7,811 bases of DNA, from contig JAQUYR010000043.1 of NCBI GenBank assembly GCA_028691715.1, forward strand, positions 1,981-9,791, written 5' to 3'. Every line of letters starts with the position of its first letter. Positions within the stretch are counted from its first letter, which is position 1. This DNA comes from Bacilli bacterium (GTDB lineage: Bacteria > Bacillota_I > Bacilli_A > ML615J-28 > CAG-698). The translations under genes were made by a program, and so were the position numbers. The notes below the pieces were generated by a model. It was given only the letters and a program-made list of their open reading frames with translations, ran no database searches and was not told where the DNA came from. This document shows, piece after piece, positions 1 through 6,500 of the stretch.

Positions 1-551
1 CTGATTCTCTTGAATGGAAAAGTTATTTTGAGAATTATTATGAAGATAATGTTAAGATACATCAAAGGGTATTGTTTGACTCTTCACTACTTACTTTAGA
101 AAAAACAAGGGAGTATAAGACTAATCTACCAGAAGAACTAAGAATAGTTAAAATTGAAAAAGAACATGTAGCATCTGGATTAATATTTCAAGATGTAACC
201 AGTCGTTTTTTTACTGCTAGTGATTTTATTGAGCATGGTTTTGGTTTTGCCTTAGTAGATAAGAACAATATTTGCCAGGGCTTTGCACTAACAAATTATC
301 CAGTTATTGGAAAAGAGGTTGAGTTGTACTTTCGCATTGGGTATGAAGATTATCCAAAATATCGCCAGAAAGGGTTAGGAACATTGCTCTGCAGTTACTT
401 CATTGAATATTGTCTTCTTAATGGATATACCCCTGTATGGGATGCTGCTAATGATATATCAAGTCATATTGCTCACAAGTTTGGTTATATCCCTGAAGAA
501 AAATGGTATATGTATCATGTGATTAAGAAGGTAAGTAAAACAAAAGAATAG
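1..551 (+). CDS. GNAT acetyltransferase, ZmaR-like family (5' end outside window)
   Basis: The reading frame is open from base 3 to a TAG at 549-551, giving 182 visible residues with no credible start. A TTG at 72 has no ribosome binding site and codons upstream of it read on sensibly, so the gene begins before the window. The sequence matches the GNAT_acetyltran family (zwittermicin A resistance protein ZmaR and relatives, usually about 260 residues), so roughly the C-terminal two-thirds is present. Visible hallmarks are the acetyl-CoA pyrophosphate-binding loop RQKGLG inside YRQKGLGTLL, and the family-typical C-terminal block WDAAN followed by a KFGY motif. Such enzymes transfer an acetyl group from acetyl-CoA to an amine in the cytoplasm; the substrate cannot be inferred. 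I see no terminator after the stop, so some read-through into the ferritin gene is possible. Confidence 0.85.
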   Translation, partial: DSLEWKSYFENYYEDNVKIHQRVLFDSSLLTLEKTREYKTNLPEELRIVKIEKEHVASGLIFQDVTSRFFTASDFIEHGFGFALVDKNNICQGFALTNYPVIGKEVELYFRIGYEDYPKYRQKGLGTLLCSYFIEYCLLNGYTPVWDAANDISSHIAHKFGYIPEEKWYMYHVIKKVSKTKE

Positions 552-578
552 ATTATAAATATAAATAAAGCACATTTC

Positions 579-607
579 TTGCTGATTAATAATATTTGTT
601 ATATAAT
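579..607 (+). promoter_or_regulatory. Sigma-A-type promoter of the ferritin gene
   Basis: TTGCTG (579-584) and a perfect TATAAT (602-607) are separated by exactly 17 nt. The predicted transcription start near 614 lies just ahead of the strong AAGGAGG ribosome binding site at 622-628. No convincing Fur or PerR operator palindrome is visible around it. Confidence 0.65.
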
Positions 608-632
608 AGTTATGTATTAAGAAGGAGGATAT

Positions 633-1142
633 ATGTTAAAAGAAAATGTTTCAAAATTGTTAAATGAACAAATAAACAAAGAATTCTATTCAGCATACCT
701 TTATTTAGATATCGCTAATTATTACATCAACAAAGGTATGAATGGCTTTGCCAACTGGTTTAATGTCCAGGCTCAGGAAGAAAAGGATCATGCGTTTTTA
801 TTTATAAAATATTTACAGAATAATGGTTTTGCTGTTTCTCTAGAAACTATCGCTAAGCCAGAAAAAACTTTCAAGGATTTTAAAGATCCATTAATTGAAT
901 CTTTAAAACATGAAGAATTCGTTACGGATTCGATTAATAAGATTTATGCTGAAGCAGTTAAAGTTTCCGATTTCAGGACCCAGGAACTCTTAAATTGGTT
1001 TGTAAAAGAACAAGGTGAAGAAGAAAAAAATATCAACGATCTAATTCTATCATATGATTTTTATGGTAAACAAGGTTTATTCGCTTTGGATGGAAACCTG
1101 ATGTTGCGTCAATATACAGCTCCATCGTTGATACTAGCTTAA
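633..1142 (+). CDS. ftnA: Non-haem bacterial ferritin
   Basis: The 169-residue protein is an iron-storage ferritin. Subunits of this family form a 24-mer cytoplasmic shell that oxidises Fe(II) and stores it as a ferric mineral. The full ferroxidase set is present at the positions numbered as in E. coli FtnA: E17, E50, H53 (in the EExxH block), E94, Q127 and E130. The length is normal for bacterial ferritin (about 165-170). The four-helix bundle fills residues 1-145, and a fifth short helix region follows. The absence of a haem-ligand methionine in helix B at the usual bacterioferritin place, together with Q127, favours FtnA over Bfr. Start: ATG at 633 with AAGGAGG four bases upstream, the strongest ribosome binding site in the window. 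The gene has its own promoter and terminator, so it is monocistronic. Confidence 0.95.
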   Translation: MLKENVSKLLNEQINKEFYSAYLYLDIANYYINKGMNGFANWFNVQAQEEKDHAFLFIKYLQNNGFAVSLETIAKPEKTFKDFKDPLIESLKHEEFVTDSINKIYAEAVKVSDFRTQELLNWFVKEQGEEEKNINDLILSYDFYGKQGLFALDGNLMLRQYTAPSLILA

Positions 1143-1164
1143 ATTGATAATAATATAGTATATT

Positions 1165-1200
1165 TAAACACTCCATTTATAGTGGAGTGTTTATTGTTTT
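1165..1200 (+). terminator. Intrinsic terminator of the ferritin gene
   Basis: A perfect 11-bp stem (TAAACACTCCA at 1165-1175 with TGGAGTGTTTA at 1183-1193), a 7-nt loop and the T-rich tail TTGTTTT follow the ferritin stop by about 20 nt. Confidence 0.9.
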
Positions 1201-1210
1201 AAGGTTATCC

Positions 1211-1239
1211 TTGAAACAAACAGGGATTTATGATATATT
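1211..1239 (+). promoter_or_regulatory. Promoter of the GyrI-like gene
   Basis: TTGAAA (1211-1216), a 17-nt spacer and TATATT (1234-1239), with TG one base before the -10 hexamer (extended -10). It sits just after the ferritin terminator, which makes the downstream gene an independent unit with a leader of about 45 nt. Confidence 0.6.
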
Positions 1240-1289
1240 TGTAAAGAGTAAAATTATCTAAATATCAAAATTTGAAAGAAGGTATAAAA

Positions 1290-1922
1290 ATGGCTTTTGA
1301 TTATAAGAAGGAATATAAGGAATTTTATTTACCTCAAGGTAAACCTTCGATTATTAAGATTCCTAAAATGAATTTTATTGCTGTTAGAGGTAAGGGAGAT
1401 CCAAATGAAGAAAACGGAGAGTACCAAAGAGCTATGAGCTTGTTATATACAATAGCTTTTACAATCAAAATGAGTTATAAAGGTTCTCACAAAATTGAAG
1501 GATATTTCGAATATGTCGTTCCTCCTCTTGAGGGGTTGTGGTGGCAGGATGGTATTAAGGGAGTAGATTATCAAAACAAGAATACTTTTAATTGGATTTC
1601 TTTGATCAGACTACCTGAATTTGTTACTGAGAAAGAATTTAATTGGGCTATTAATGAGGCAACAACAAAGAAAAAAGTTGATTTTTCTGATGTTGAGTAT
1701 TTATCATATGAAGAAGGTTTATGCGTTCAATGTATGCACTTTGGCCCATATGATGATGAACCAAGAACAATTATAGCAATGGATAATTTTGCCAGAGAAA
1801 ATGATTATGAAATTGATATAAATGAGTCACGACATCATCATGAAATTTATCTTGGTGATCCTCGTAGATGTTCACCATCAAATTTGAAAACTGTTATTAG
1901 ACATCCCATAAGAAAAAAATAA
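1290..1922 (+). CDS. GyrI-like small-molecule-binding domain protein (COG4832 type)
   Basis: This 210-residue stand-alone protein belongs to the GyrI-like / AraC-effector-binding fold. Recognisable family blocks are FIAVRGKGDPNE near residue 29, YVVPPLEGLWW near 75, HFGPYDDEPRT near 151 and the C-terminal HHEIYLGDPRR...LKTVIR. There is no DNA-binding domain, so it is not a transcription factor of the AraC or MerR type. The fold binds hydrophobic or cationic small molecules; some stand-alone members have been reported to hydrolyse cyclopropanoid DNA-alkylating compounds, which is known for relatives and only a possibility here. Start: an in-frame TTG at 1272 was rejected because AAGAAGG (1276-1282) lies 7 nt before the ATG at 1290, and family members begin close to this point. 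It is cytoplasmic, with no signal or membrane segment. Confidence 0.85.
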   Translation: MAFDYKKEYKEFYLPQGKPSIIKIPKMNFIAVRGKGDPNEENGEYQRAMSLLYTIAFTIKMSYKGSHKIEGYFEYVVPPLEGLWWQDGIKGVDYQNKNTFNWISLIRLPEFVTEKEFNWAINEATTKKKVDFSDVEYLSYEEGLCVQCMHFGPYDDEPRTIIAMDNFARENDYEIDINESRHHHEIYLGDPRRCSPSNLKTVIRHPIRKK

Positions 1923-1945
1923 AAAAGCCTTTATATGGGCTTTTT
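1922..1945. terminator. Bidirectional terminator between convergent genes
   Basis: AAAAAGCC (1922-1929) pairs with GGCTTTTT (1938-1945), extended by a T-G pair, around a short AT loop. The A-run on one side and T-run on the other give a U-tail in both directions. It serves the GyrI-like gene (stop ends at 1922) and the minus-strand FliB-family gene (stop 1946-1944), and its outer pairs overlap both stop codons. Confidence 0.8.
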
Positions 1946-3087
1946 ATGCTTTTATCAGAACAGCTAGTTGTTCAATGGTGGTAACTCCTTCTTGTTGCAA
2001 TATAATCCCTATATTTTTGTCAAAGTCTGTATGATCAATCAGGCGAAAGGCTGCAGCCATAACATCGATAAGATCATTGAGAGAAGTTTTATCAGCCATA
2101 TAACCAACTACTAAATATCGGATAAAGAGATACACTCCACAAAGCGCTTTGAAACTTTCAAAAAAATTATTTTTATTTTTTGAAAAGGGAAATTGCTCAA
2201 AGAACAAGTGATTTATGATAGCTTTTTCAAACATGACTTCTTCATTTGGAAATAAATCTTTAAGATGAAGGCTGGCTTTGATATATTGGTCAGTTTTGTC
2301 ATCTATATTAAAATAATCAAGGGCTTTATTTGCATAACTTTGAATACTTGGACTATATTTAAGGAAGCATAATAATATTTTTTCTTGTATTGGTAGGGAA
2401 TAGGAAAAATTATTTTGAACATCAAGAGAATCCGAAGAAATATTTTCTTCTAAAAATTCCCAATCGGTAAGAGCATCATTGTTACTACTTAATATCTGCA
2501 TAGCTTTACCGAGAAATAATAATCTTTCAGGTAGAGATAGTCTTCGATTTTGTAAGATTGAAAAGGAGATATTTCTAATTCTATCGTACGAAATTTTTAA
2601 TTCCTCAGAAATTTTTTTAGAAGAAAGAGGAAGATTAAAGGTCAATTGTTTGTTTTCAAAGGCTATTTTATCATCACTAGCAAAAAGGAGCTCTAGTACT
2701 TTCTCACAACTGTTAGAGCATGAACATTCTAGTTTGTAATCAATTCTAACTCCCCTAGGGATAGTAGCGACAGATAGCAGGAAGAATGTTTTCGCCATAT
2801 TCGTATTGGAGCATACAAAAACCATTTTCCATATGTAATGAGCAATCATTGTTTATGTCCTTGGCAATCATAGCATAATAATCTTGAGTTGGATTATTGA
2901 CAATATAAAAAGTCTTATCGAGAATTCTTCTCATTTTTTTGGAACAATTAAAAGATAATAAATTGAAATATTCTTTCATAGATATTGAGACATTCCAACC
3001 ACAACAACAGCTGTGACGGCATTCATGACCCTTGCACAAAAAATCTTTATAATAAGTAGGAACAGTAAAAACGTTCATATATGACAT
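1944..3087 (-). pseudogene. fliB: FliB-family flagellin lysine-N-methylase, split by one +1 frameshift
   Basis: Two minus-strand frames together make one family-length protein. The first, 3087-2758, gives 110 residues ending ...CRYYP at TAG 2757-2755. The second, from 2756 to TAA 1946-1944, continues RGVRID... for 270 residues. The FliB family has a conserved C..YPR motif, and the break falls exactly between its P and R. The N-terminal part carries the cysteine signature (C18, C23, C27, C28, then C82, C91, C106 and C121-127) that in Salmonella FliB holds an iron-sulphur cluster used in SAM-dependent methylation of flagellin lysines. The rest is the helical C-terminal region, intact to the family's usual end, total about 380 residues. 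Start: ATG 3087 with AAGGAG (3100-3095) 7 nt upstream. A Met at 2849 opens the second frame further but has no ribosome binding site and no family-like sequence. It is a decayed gene, a one-base sequencing error in CCC, or a programmed frameshift. No flagellar gene is visible, so the substrate is unknown. Confidence 0.8.
2752..2760 (-). other. Frameshift site CCC-TAG-GGG in the FliB-family gene
   Basis: Read on the minus strand, the zero frame is TAT CCC TAG. Skipping one base gives TAT CCT AGG or TAT CCC AGG, both Tyr-Pro-Arg, which restores the family motif. A proline tRNA on CCC can re-pair one base forward on CCT, so the site has the form of a +1 slippery sequence followed by a stop codon. 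Equally, a single extra C in a CC run would produce it. I see no Shine-Dalgarno-like stimulator just upstream, as prfB has. Confidence 0.6.
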
Positions 3088-3122
3088 GATTAATCTCCTT
3101 GAGAAGCACTCACTAGCAAATA

Positions 3123-3150
3123 ATTATATCATTAAGTTTTTACTTGTCAA
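3123..3150 (-). promoter_or_regulatory. Consensus promoter of the FliB-family gene
   Basis: On the minus strand a perfect TTGACA (3150-3145) and a perfect TATAAT (3128-3123) are separated by 16 nt, with TG one base ahead of the -10 (extended -10). Predicted start near 3116 leaves a leader of about 28 nt containing AAGGAG. By consensus match this is the strongest promoter in the window. Confidence 0.8.
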
Positions 3151-3288
3151 TTGTTTATAAAAAAATATTTATTTTTAATATAAATAGAAGTTATTACTTA
3201 TTATATTGTTTTTATTAGTATTTGATTTTTAAATGGTTTAACAGATTACAGGGTAATAAAATTTGCGGTAAATATATAATTGAGAAGG
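3151..3288. other. AT-rich divergent intergenic region with no recognised gene
   Basis: This is the middle of the 277-base gap between the two divergent genes. It contains no ORF with a ribosome binding site. A perfect TATAAT occurs at 3275-3280 but has no -35 hexamer at a usable distance, and a transcript from it would contain little more than the downstream hairpin. No riboswitch or clear operator was recognised. Confidence 0.5.
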
Positions 3289-3320
3289 AAAACTTGGCTT
3301 AAAAGACCAAGTTTTTATTT
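3289..3320 (+). terminator. Terminator-like hairpin ahead of the GH5-like gene
   Basis: AAAACTTGG (3289-3297) pairs perfectly with CCAAGTTTT (3307-3315) around a 9-nt loop, followed by T, A and a TTT run. The T-rich tail points to termination on the plus strand, yet the nearest plus-strand gene upstream (ending 1922) already has a terminator. The hairpin ends right at the -35 element of the next promoter, so it may insulate it, end a small RNA, or take part in attenuation from an upstream start. Confidence 0.65.
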
Positions 3321-3347
3321 GCTAATAAGTCATAAATAAGATATAAT
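3319..3347 (+). promoter_or_regulatory. Promoter of the GH5-like operon
   Basis: TTGCTA (3319-3324), a 17-nt spacer and a perfect TATAAT (3342-3347). The predicted start near 3354 coincides with the first base of the ribosome binding site, so the leader would be only about 11 nt. Confidence 0.65.
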
Positions 3348-3364
3348 TTATGTAGGAGAATAAT

Positions 3365-5359
3365 ATGAAAAAACAAATTTTTATTATAGTAATTCTTTTG
3401 TTTATTTTAGTCGGTTGTAAAAATAAAGCTATTGATCAATATACAATGTGTTTTATTGATGATGATGGTGTTATAATTGATTCTTACAATATTGATGAAG
3501 ATGAAATCATCAGAGTTCCTAATTACCATATAAACAAGCATGACCAGGAGTATGATTATATTTTTAATGGTTGGCTGGGATTAGAAAAAGGGGATGTTGC
3601 TACAAAAAACGAAACATTTGTAGCGAGTTATGTAAAGACTAAAAGATTGTACGAAATCATTTTTGAGGCTAATGGTGGTACTTTAGTAGAAGGTAAAAGT
3701 CTTCAACATCTTGAGTACCAGGAAATGCCCATCACTCCTGTGTTTGAAAAAGAGGATTGTGTATTCATTGGTTTTGATGTAGAAGTGGATAAAGTGACAA
3801 CTGATACCACCTATATTGCTCAATATAGGAAACTGACTATTTCCAAAATTTCTTCCCTTGACTTGGTGTCAGAGATTAAATTCGGCTGGAATTTTGTTCG
3901 GGGAGTCAGTCAAAAGTACGATGATGGTGCTATTTTTGATGAACTACTTAAGGTTGGGATCAATGCCATCCAAGTACCAATAAATTGGTGTACCTATTCT
4001 GATGATGATTTTAATATTGATATTGATACTTTAATAAGATTACAAGAAATTGTTGATGCAGCAGTTGAAAGAGATATGTATATCATCATTGGTAGTTATG
4101 ATAGTTATGATGATACCTGGGCAACGCTCAATTATAATAATTATAAAAAACTGATGGCAACAACAGTTAAAATATGGACCCAAATTGGTGAATATTTCGA
4201 AGGATATGATGAGCATTTATTGTTTGAGTATTTGAATGAACCACGAGACTACGTGACAAATGATACAGTTGGCTATACTGAGGCGATTAGTAATATTCTT
4301 AATGATGCCAATCAATTGTTTGTTGACACGATAAGAAATCTCGGTGGTAATAATAAATATCGTCACTTATTGATTACGACTTATTGGTCGACATTCTCTC
4401 AAAAAATAATCAATGATTTTATTATTCCTGATGATGAAAGAGTAATTATCAATCTTCATAACTATGCTCCGTTTAAGCTTGTTCATGATAATAGCTATAC
4501 AACAACAAGCTGGAGTGAGAAAGCAGCCGATTATCAAATCGAATTGCAAAATGACATGAAGATGATATATGATAATTTTATCTCCAAACAAATCCCTGTT
4601 TTACTAACAGAGTTTGCTTCGCGTGATAAAAATAATACACCAGAAAGGGCGAAATGGTTGCGATATTACTTATCGCTTGCTGAAAACTACGGCTTACCTT
4701 GTTTCTGGTGGGATACCGGAACGTATACTACCGAGACATCGCAAACCTTTTCCCTGTTTGATCGTGCTGATAACACCTGGTTGTTTCCTGAGTTAACCGA
4801 AGTGATCGAAGAAATATTTGTTCAAAAAGAGATACTCCCTTTTTATAAAGAAGCCAATCAAACCACTTATTATATGGGAGAAGAGGCTATTTTTCCTCAA
4901 GAGATGACAAATCTGTTGACAGGAGAAAAAGAAAATATCACATTGGAATATGACAGCAATTTTTTTGAAGTGATAGAAAATAAAATTTGGCCAAAGAAGT
5001 TGGGGAAATCTGTACTTTCATTTACTATTAATGATTACACCTATTACTATCAGGTAAATATTTTAGCATCATATAGAAAAATAACTGCTGATTTTGGACT
5101 AAAGACAGAAAAAAACGATCAAAATATTCAACAATGCTATATCACTACTAAGGGAAATGACACCTCAAGGTTGCTTTATGACTGGTATTCATCGGATGAA
5201 TCGATAATAAGGATAAATATTTATTCATCAATATCCATCTTAAAAGATGGAACAGTTGGTATTATCGCCATACATAAGGAGACTGGTGCTGTTGGTGTTC
5301 TGGAAATAGTTATTGAGAATGGGGTTATTGTAAGTCAGAATTCAAATTTTATTGACTAA
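3365..5359 (+). CDS. Secreted lipoprotein with InlB B-repeats and a GH5-like glycosidase domain
   Basis: The 664-residue protein starts with a lipoprotein signal peptide: KK, a hydrophobic stretch and lipobox LVGC with the acylated Cys at 18. It should therefore be anchored to the outer face of the membrane. Two InlB-type B-repeats (Listeria-Bacteroides repeat) occupy about 25-92 and 95-155, the second with the typical FEANGG and AQY ends. A glycoside hydrolase family 5-like barrel spans about 168-485: GWN at 174, acid/base E292 in LNEPR, H365 in HNYAP, nucleophile E416 in LLTEF and FWWD at 447. The last parts resemble the GH5_4 endoglucanase group. The tail (about 490-652) looks like bacterial Ig-like domains, including a WYSSDESI...DGTVGI block. 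Oddities: the usual Arg of the RIP motif is Q203, and the usual NxHH motif is replaced by GSYD (243-246), so activity or specificity is in doubt. Start: ATG 3365 with AGGAG six bases upstream. Confidence 0.85.
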   Translation: MKKQIFIIVILLFILVGCKNKAIDQYTMCFIDDDGVIIDSYNIDEDEIIRVPNYHINKHDQEYDYIFNGWLGLEKGDVATKNETFVASYVKTKRLYEIIFEANGGTLVEGKSLQHLEYQEMPITPVFEKEDCVFIGFDVEVDKVTTDTTYIAQYRKLTISKISSLDLVSEIKFGWNFVRGVSQKYDDGAIFDELLKVGINAIQVPINWCTYSDDDFNIDIDTLIRLQEIVDAAVERDMYIIIGSYDSYDDTWATLNYNNYKKLMATTVKIWTQIGEYFEGYDEHLLFEYLNEPRDYVTNDTVGYTEAISNILNDANQLFVDTIRNLGGNNKYRHLLITTYWSTFSQKIINDFIIPDDERVIINLHNYAPFKLVHDNSYTTTSWSEKAADYQIELQNDMKMIYDNFISKQIPVLLTEFASRDKNNTPERAKWLRYYLSLAENYGLPCFWWDTGTYTTETSQTFSLFDRADNTWLFPELTEVIEEIFVQKEILPFYKEANQTTYYMGEEAIFPQEMTNLLTGEKENITLEYDSNFFEVIENKIWPKKLGKSVLSFTINDYTYYYQVNILASYRKITADFGLKTEKNDQNIQQCYITTKGNDTSRLLYDWYSSDESIIRINIYSSISILKDGTVGIIAIHKETGAVGVLEIVIENGVIVSQNSNFID

Positions 5360-5382
5360 TAGAAAGAACAAGGAGAAATGAT

Positions 5383-5646
5383 ATGAAAGAATTGACATAC
5401 TTTTATTTGAAATACTGCCCATATTGTTTAAAAGCCGAGAAACTGATGGAAGAAGTTATTAAGGATAACCCCGAGTTTAGTAAAATAAAGATTAACAAAA
5501 TTGAAGAAAACACGAATAAAGAGGTTGCTAATAGTTACGATTACTATTATGTTCCCTGTTTTTGGATTGAAAAGAATAAAATTCATGAGGGACCTGTTTC
5601 TAAGAAAGAGCTTATTGATATCTTTCTACAGGCTCTTAAAGATTAA
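5383..5646 (+). CDS. Glutaredoxin-like thiol-disulphide protein
   Basis: This small cytoplasmic protein of 87 residues has a thioredoxin fold of glutaredoxin size. The redox motif CPYC is at residues 12-15, directly after the first strand, and the cis-proline (V57-P58) that faces the active site is present. Such proteins reduce disulphides or glutathione- or low-molecular-thiol-mixed disulphides. Cys59 next to the cis-proline is not typical of the family. There is no signal peptide, so it does not act on the exported lipoprotein encoded upstream. AAGGAG lies 7 nt before the ATG. The 23-nt gap from the GH5-like gene and 16-nt gap to the methyltransferase gene suggest one operon. The physiological partner is not apparent. 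Confidence 0.85.
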   Translation: MKELTYFYLKYCPYCLKAEKLMEEVIKDNPEFSKIKINKIEENTNKEVANSYDYYYVPCFWIEKNKIHEGPVSKKELIDIFLQALKD

Positions 5647-5662
5647 AAAGGAATAGTGAAAC

Positions 5663-6379
5663 ATGAAAAAATTGGAATTATTATTACAAAAATATCCTGA
5701 TGCTAGGGTTTTAGATGTTGGTACTGGCGTTGGTAATTTTATTGGTTTGCTTACCAGTATAACTGAAAATTTTAAGGAGATAACTGGTATAGATAAATCT
5801 GAAAGAATGATAGAACTAGCTTCTAATAATTTTCAGAATAAGAATTATATTAATTTTAAAGTTGAAGATGGGAATAATATGCAGTATGAGGATGGAATAT
5901 TTGACATAGTTTGTCTGTCTAATTCCTTGCATCATCTAGATGATATTGAAGCCACTTTAAAAGAGATGAGAAGAGTTGTAAAAGCAACAGGAATCATCCT
6001 GATAAATGAAATGATTTGTGATAATCTTTCAAAAGCCCAGACAAGTCATATGTTATTACACCATTTTTCTGCGGAGATTGATAGAGAGCTAGGAATCACT
6101 CATAATGACACATATACTAAAAAGGAAATTATTGATGTATTAAACTCAAAATCAAACATGGAGATTGATGATTACTGGGATGTTGATTTCGGAGAAACAC
6201 CAGAGATCACAAAAGAAGATCTTGATAAAATGATATCCTTGGTTGATAGATTAGTTTCACGAATAAAGGATGAATCAAGAATGGATTACTTTTTAAAAAA
6301 AGCGCAAGAGATTAAAGAGTATATTCGCATCAATAGTTATGATTCAACAACTGAAGTTATTTTTGTTTTGAAGAAATAA
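5663..6379 (+). CDS. Class I SAM-dependent methyltransferase, substrate unknown
   Basis: The 238-residue protein has a Rossmann-type methyltransferase core in residues 14-120. Motif I is VLDVGTGVGNF (16-26), the acidic residue that binds the SAM ribose is D44 in GIDKS, D69 lies in the adenine-contact strand, and the post-motif segment LSNSLHHLDD (85-94) is typical of the Methyltransf_11/25 group. The remaining 120 or so residues form a helical, charged C-terminal region that should hold the substrate site but which I do not recognise. The protein is cytoplasmic. AAGGA lies 10 nt before the ATG and the gene follows the glutaredoxin-like gene by 16 nt, so co-transcription is likely. No clear terminator follows the stop. 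Small-molecule methylation is the most common role in this group, but neither a metabolite nor a protein target can be named. Confidence 0.85.
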   Translation: MKKLELLLQKYPDARVLDVGTGVGNFIGLLTSITENFKEITGIDKSERMIELASNNFQNKNYINFKVEDGNNMQYEDGIFDIVCLSNSLHHLDDIEATLKEMRRVVKATGIILINEMICDNLSKAQTSHMLLHHFSAEIDRELGITHNDTYTKKEIIDVLNSKSNMEIDDYWDVDFGETPEITKEDLDKMISLVDRLVSRIKDESRMDYFLKKAQEIKEYIRINSYDSTTEVIFVLKK

Positions 6380-6447
6380 AATTATAGTAATAACAAAAAT
6401 AGAAATTTCAAATTGTAGTATTTAAATTATGTATGAAAAGGTATTGT

Positions 6448-6494
6448 AAAAAAAAAAAATTAATGTGGCAATTTGATGTTGAAAGTGATATAAT
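6448..6494 (+). promoter_or_regulatory. Promoter of the glycosyltransferase gene, with A-tract
   Basis: A perfect TATAAT (6489-6494) is preceded by TG one base upstream (extended -10). The -35 position at 17-nt spacing reads TGGCAA (6466-6471), a weak match. A run of 12 A (6448-6459) lies about 42-53 bases upstream of the predicted start near 6501, where an UP element would contact RNA polymerase alpha subunits, which may compensate for the weak -35. Confidence 0.6.
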
Positions 6495-6500
6495 CTACAC

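Noticed and set aside
570..620. Fur or PerR box at the ferritin promoter
   Set aside because: AT-rich half-sites resembling the consensus exist, but no symmetrical match stands out from the background composition.
1272..1289. TTG as the start of the GyrI-like gene
   Set aside because: The ribosome binding site AAGAAGG lies inside this extension and is placed correctly for the ATG at 1290.
2479..2739. Open frame of 86 codons on the plus strand
   Set aside because: It lies wholly inside the FliB-family gene on the other strand, has no ribosome binding site and no family-like sequence.
2758..2849. Independent start at the Met at 2849 for the second FliB-family frame
   Set aside because: No ribosome binding site precedes it, and residues before RGVRID do not resemble the family, whereas the other frame does up to YYP.
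4367..4591. Open frame of 74 codons on the minus strand
   Set aside because: It is antisense to the GH5-like domain, which has clear motifs in its own frame; no ribosome binding site.
4614..4796. Open frame of 60 codons on the plus strand in another frame
   Set aside because: Out-of-frame shadow of the GH5-like gene around the nucleophile motif.
6380..6475. Terminator after the methyltransferase gene (CAAATTG at 6409 with CAATTTG at 6469)
   Set aside because: The arms are 53 nt apart, AT-rich and not followed by a T-run; likely chance.
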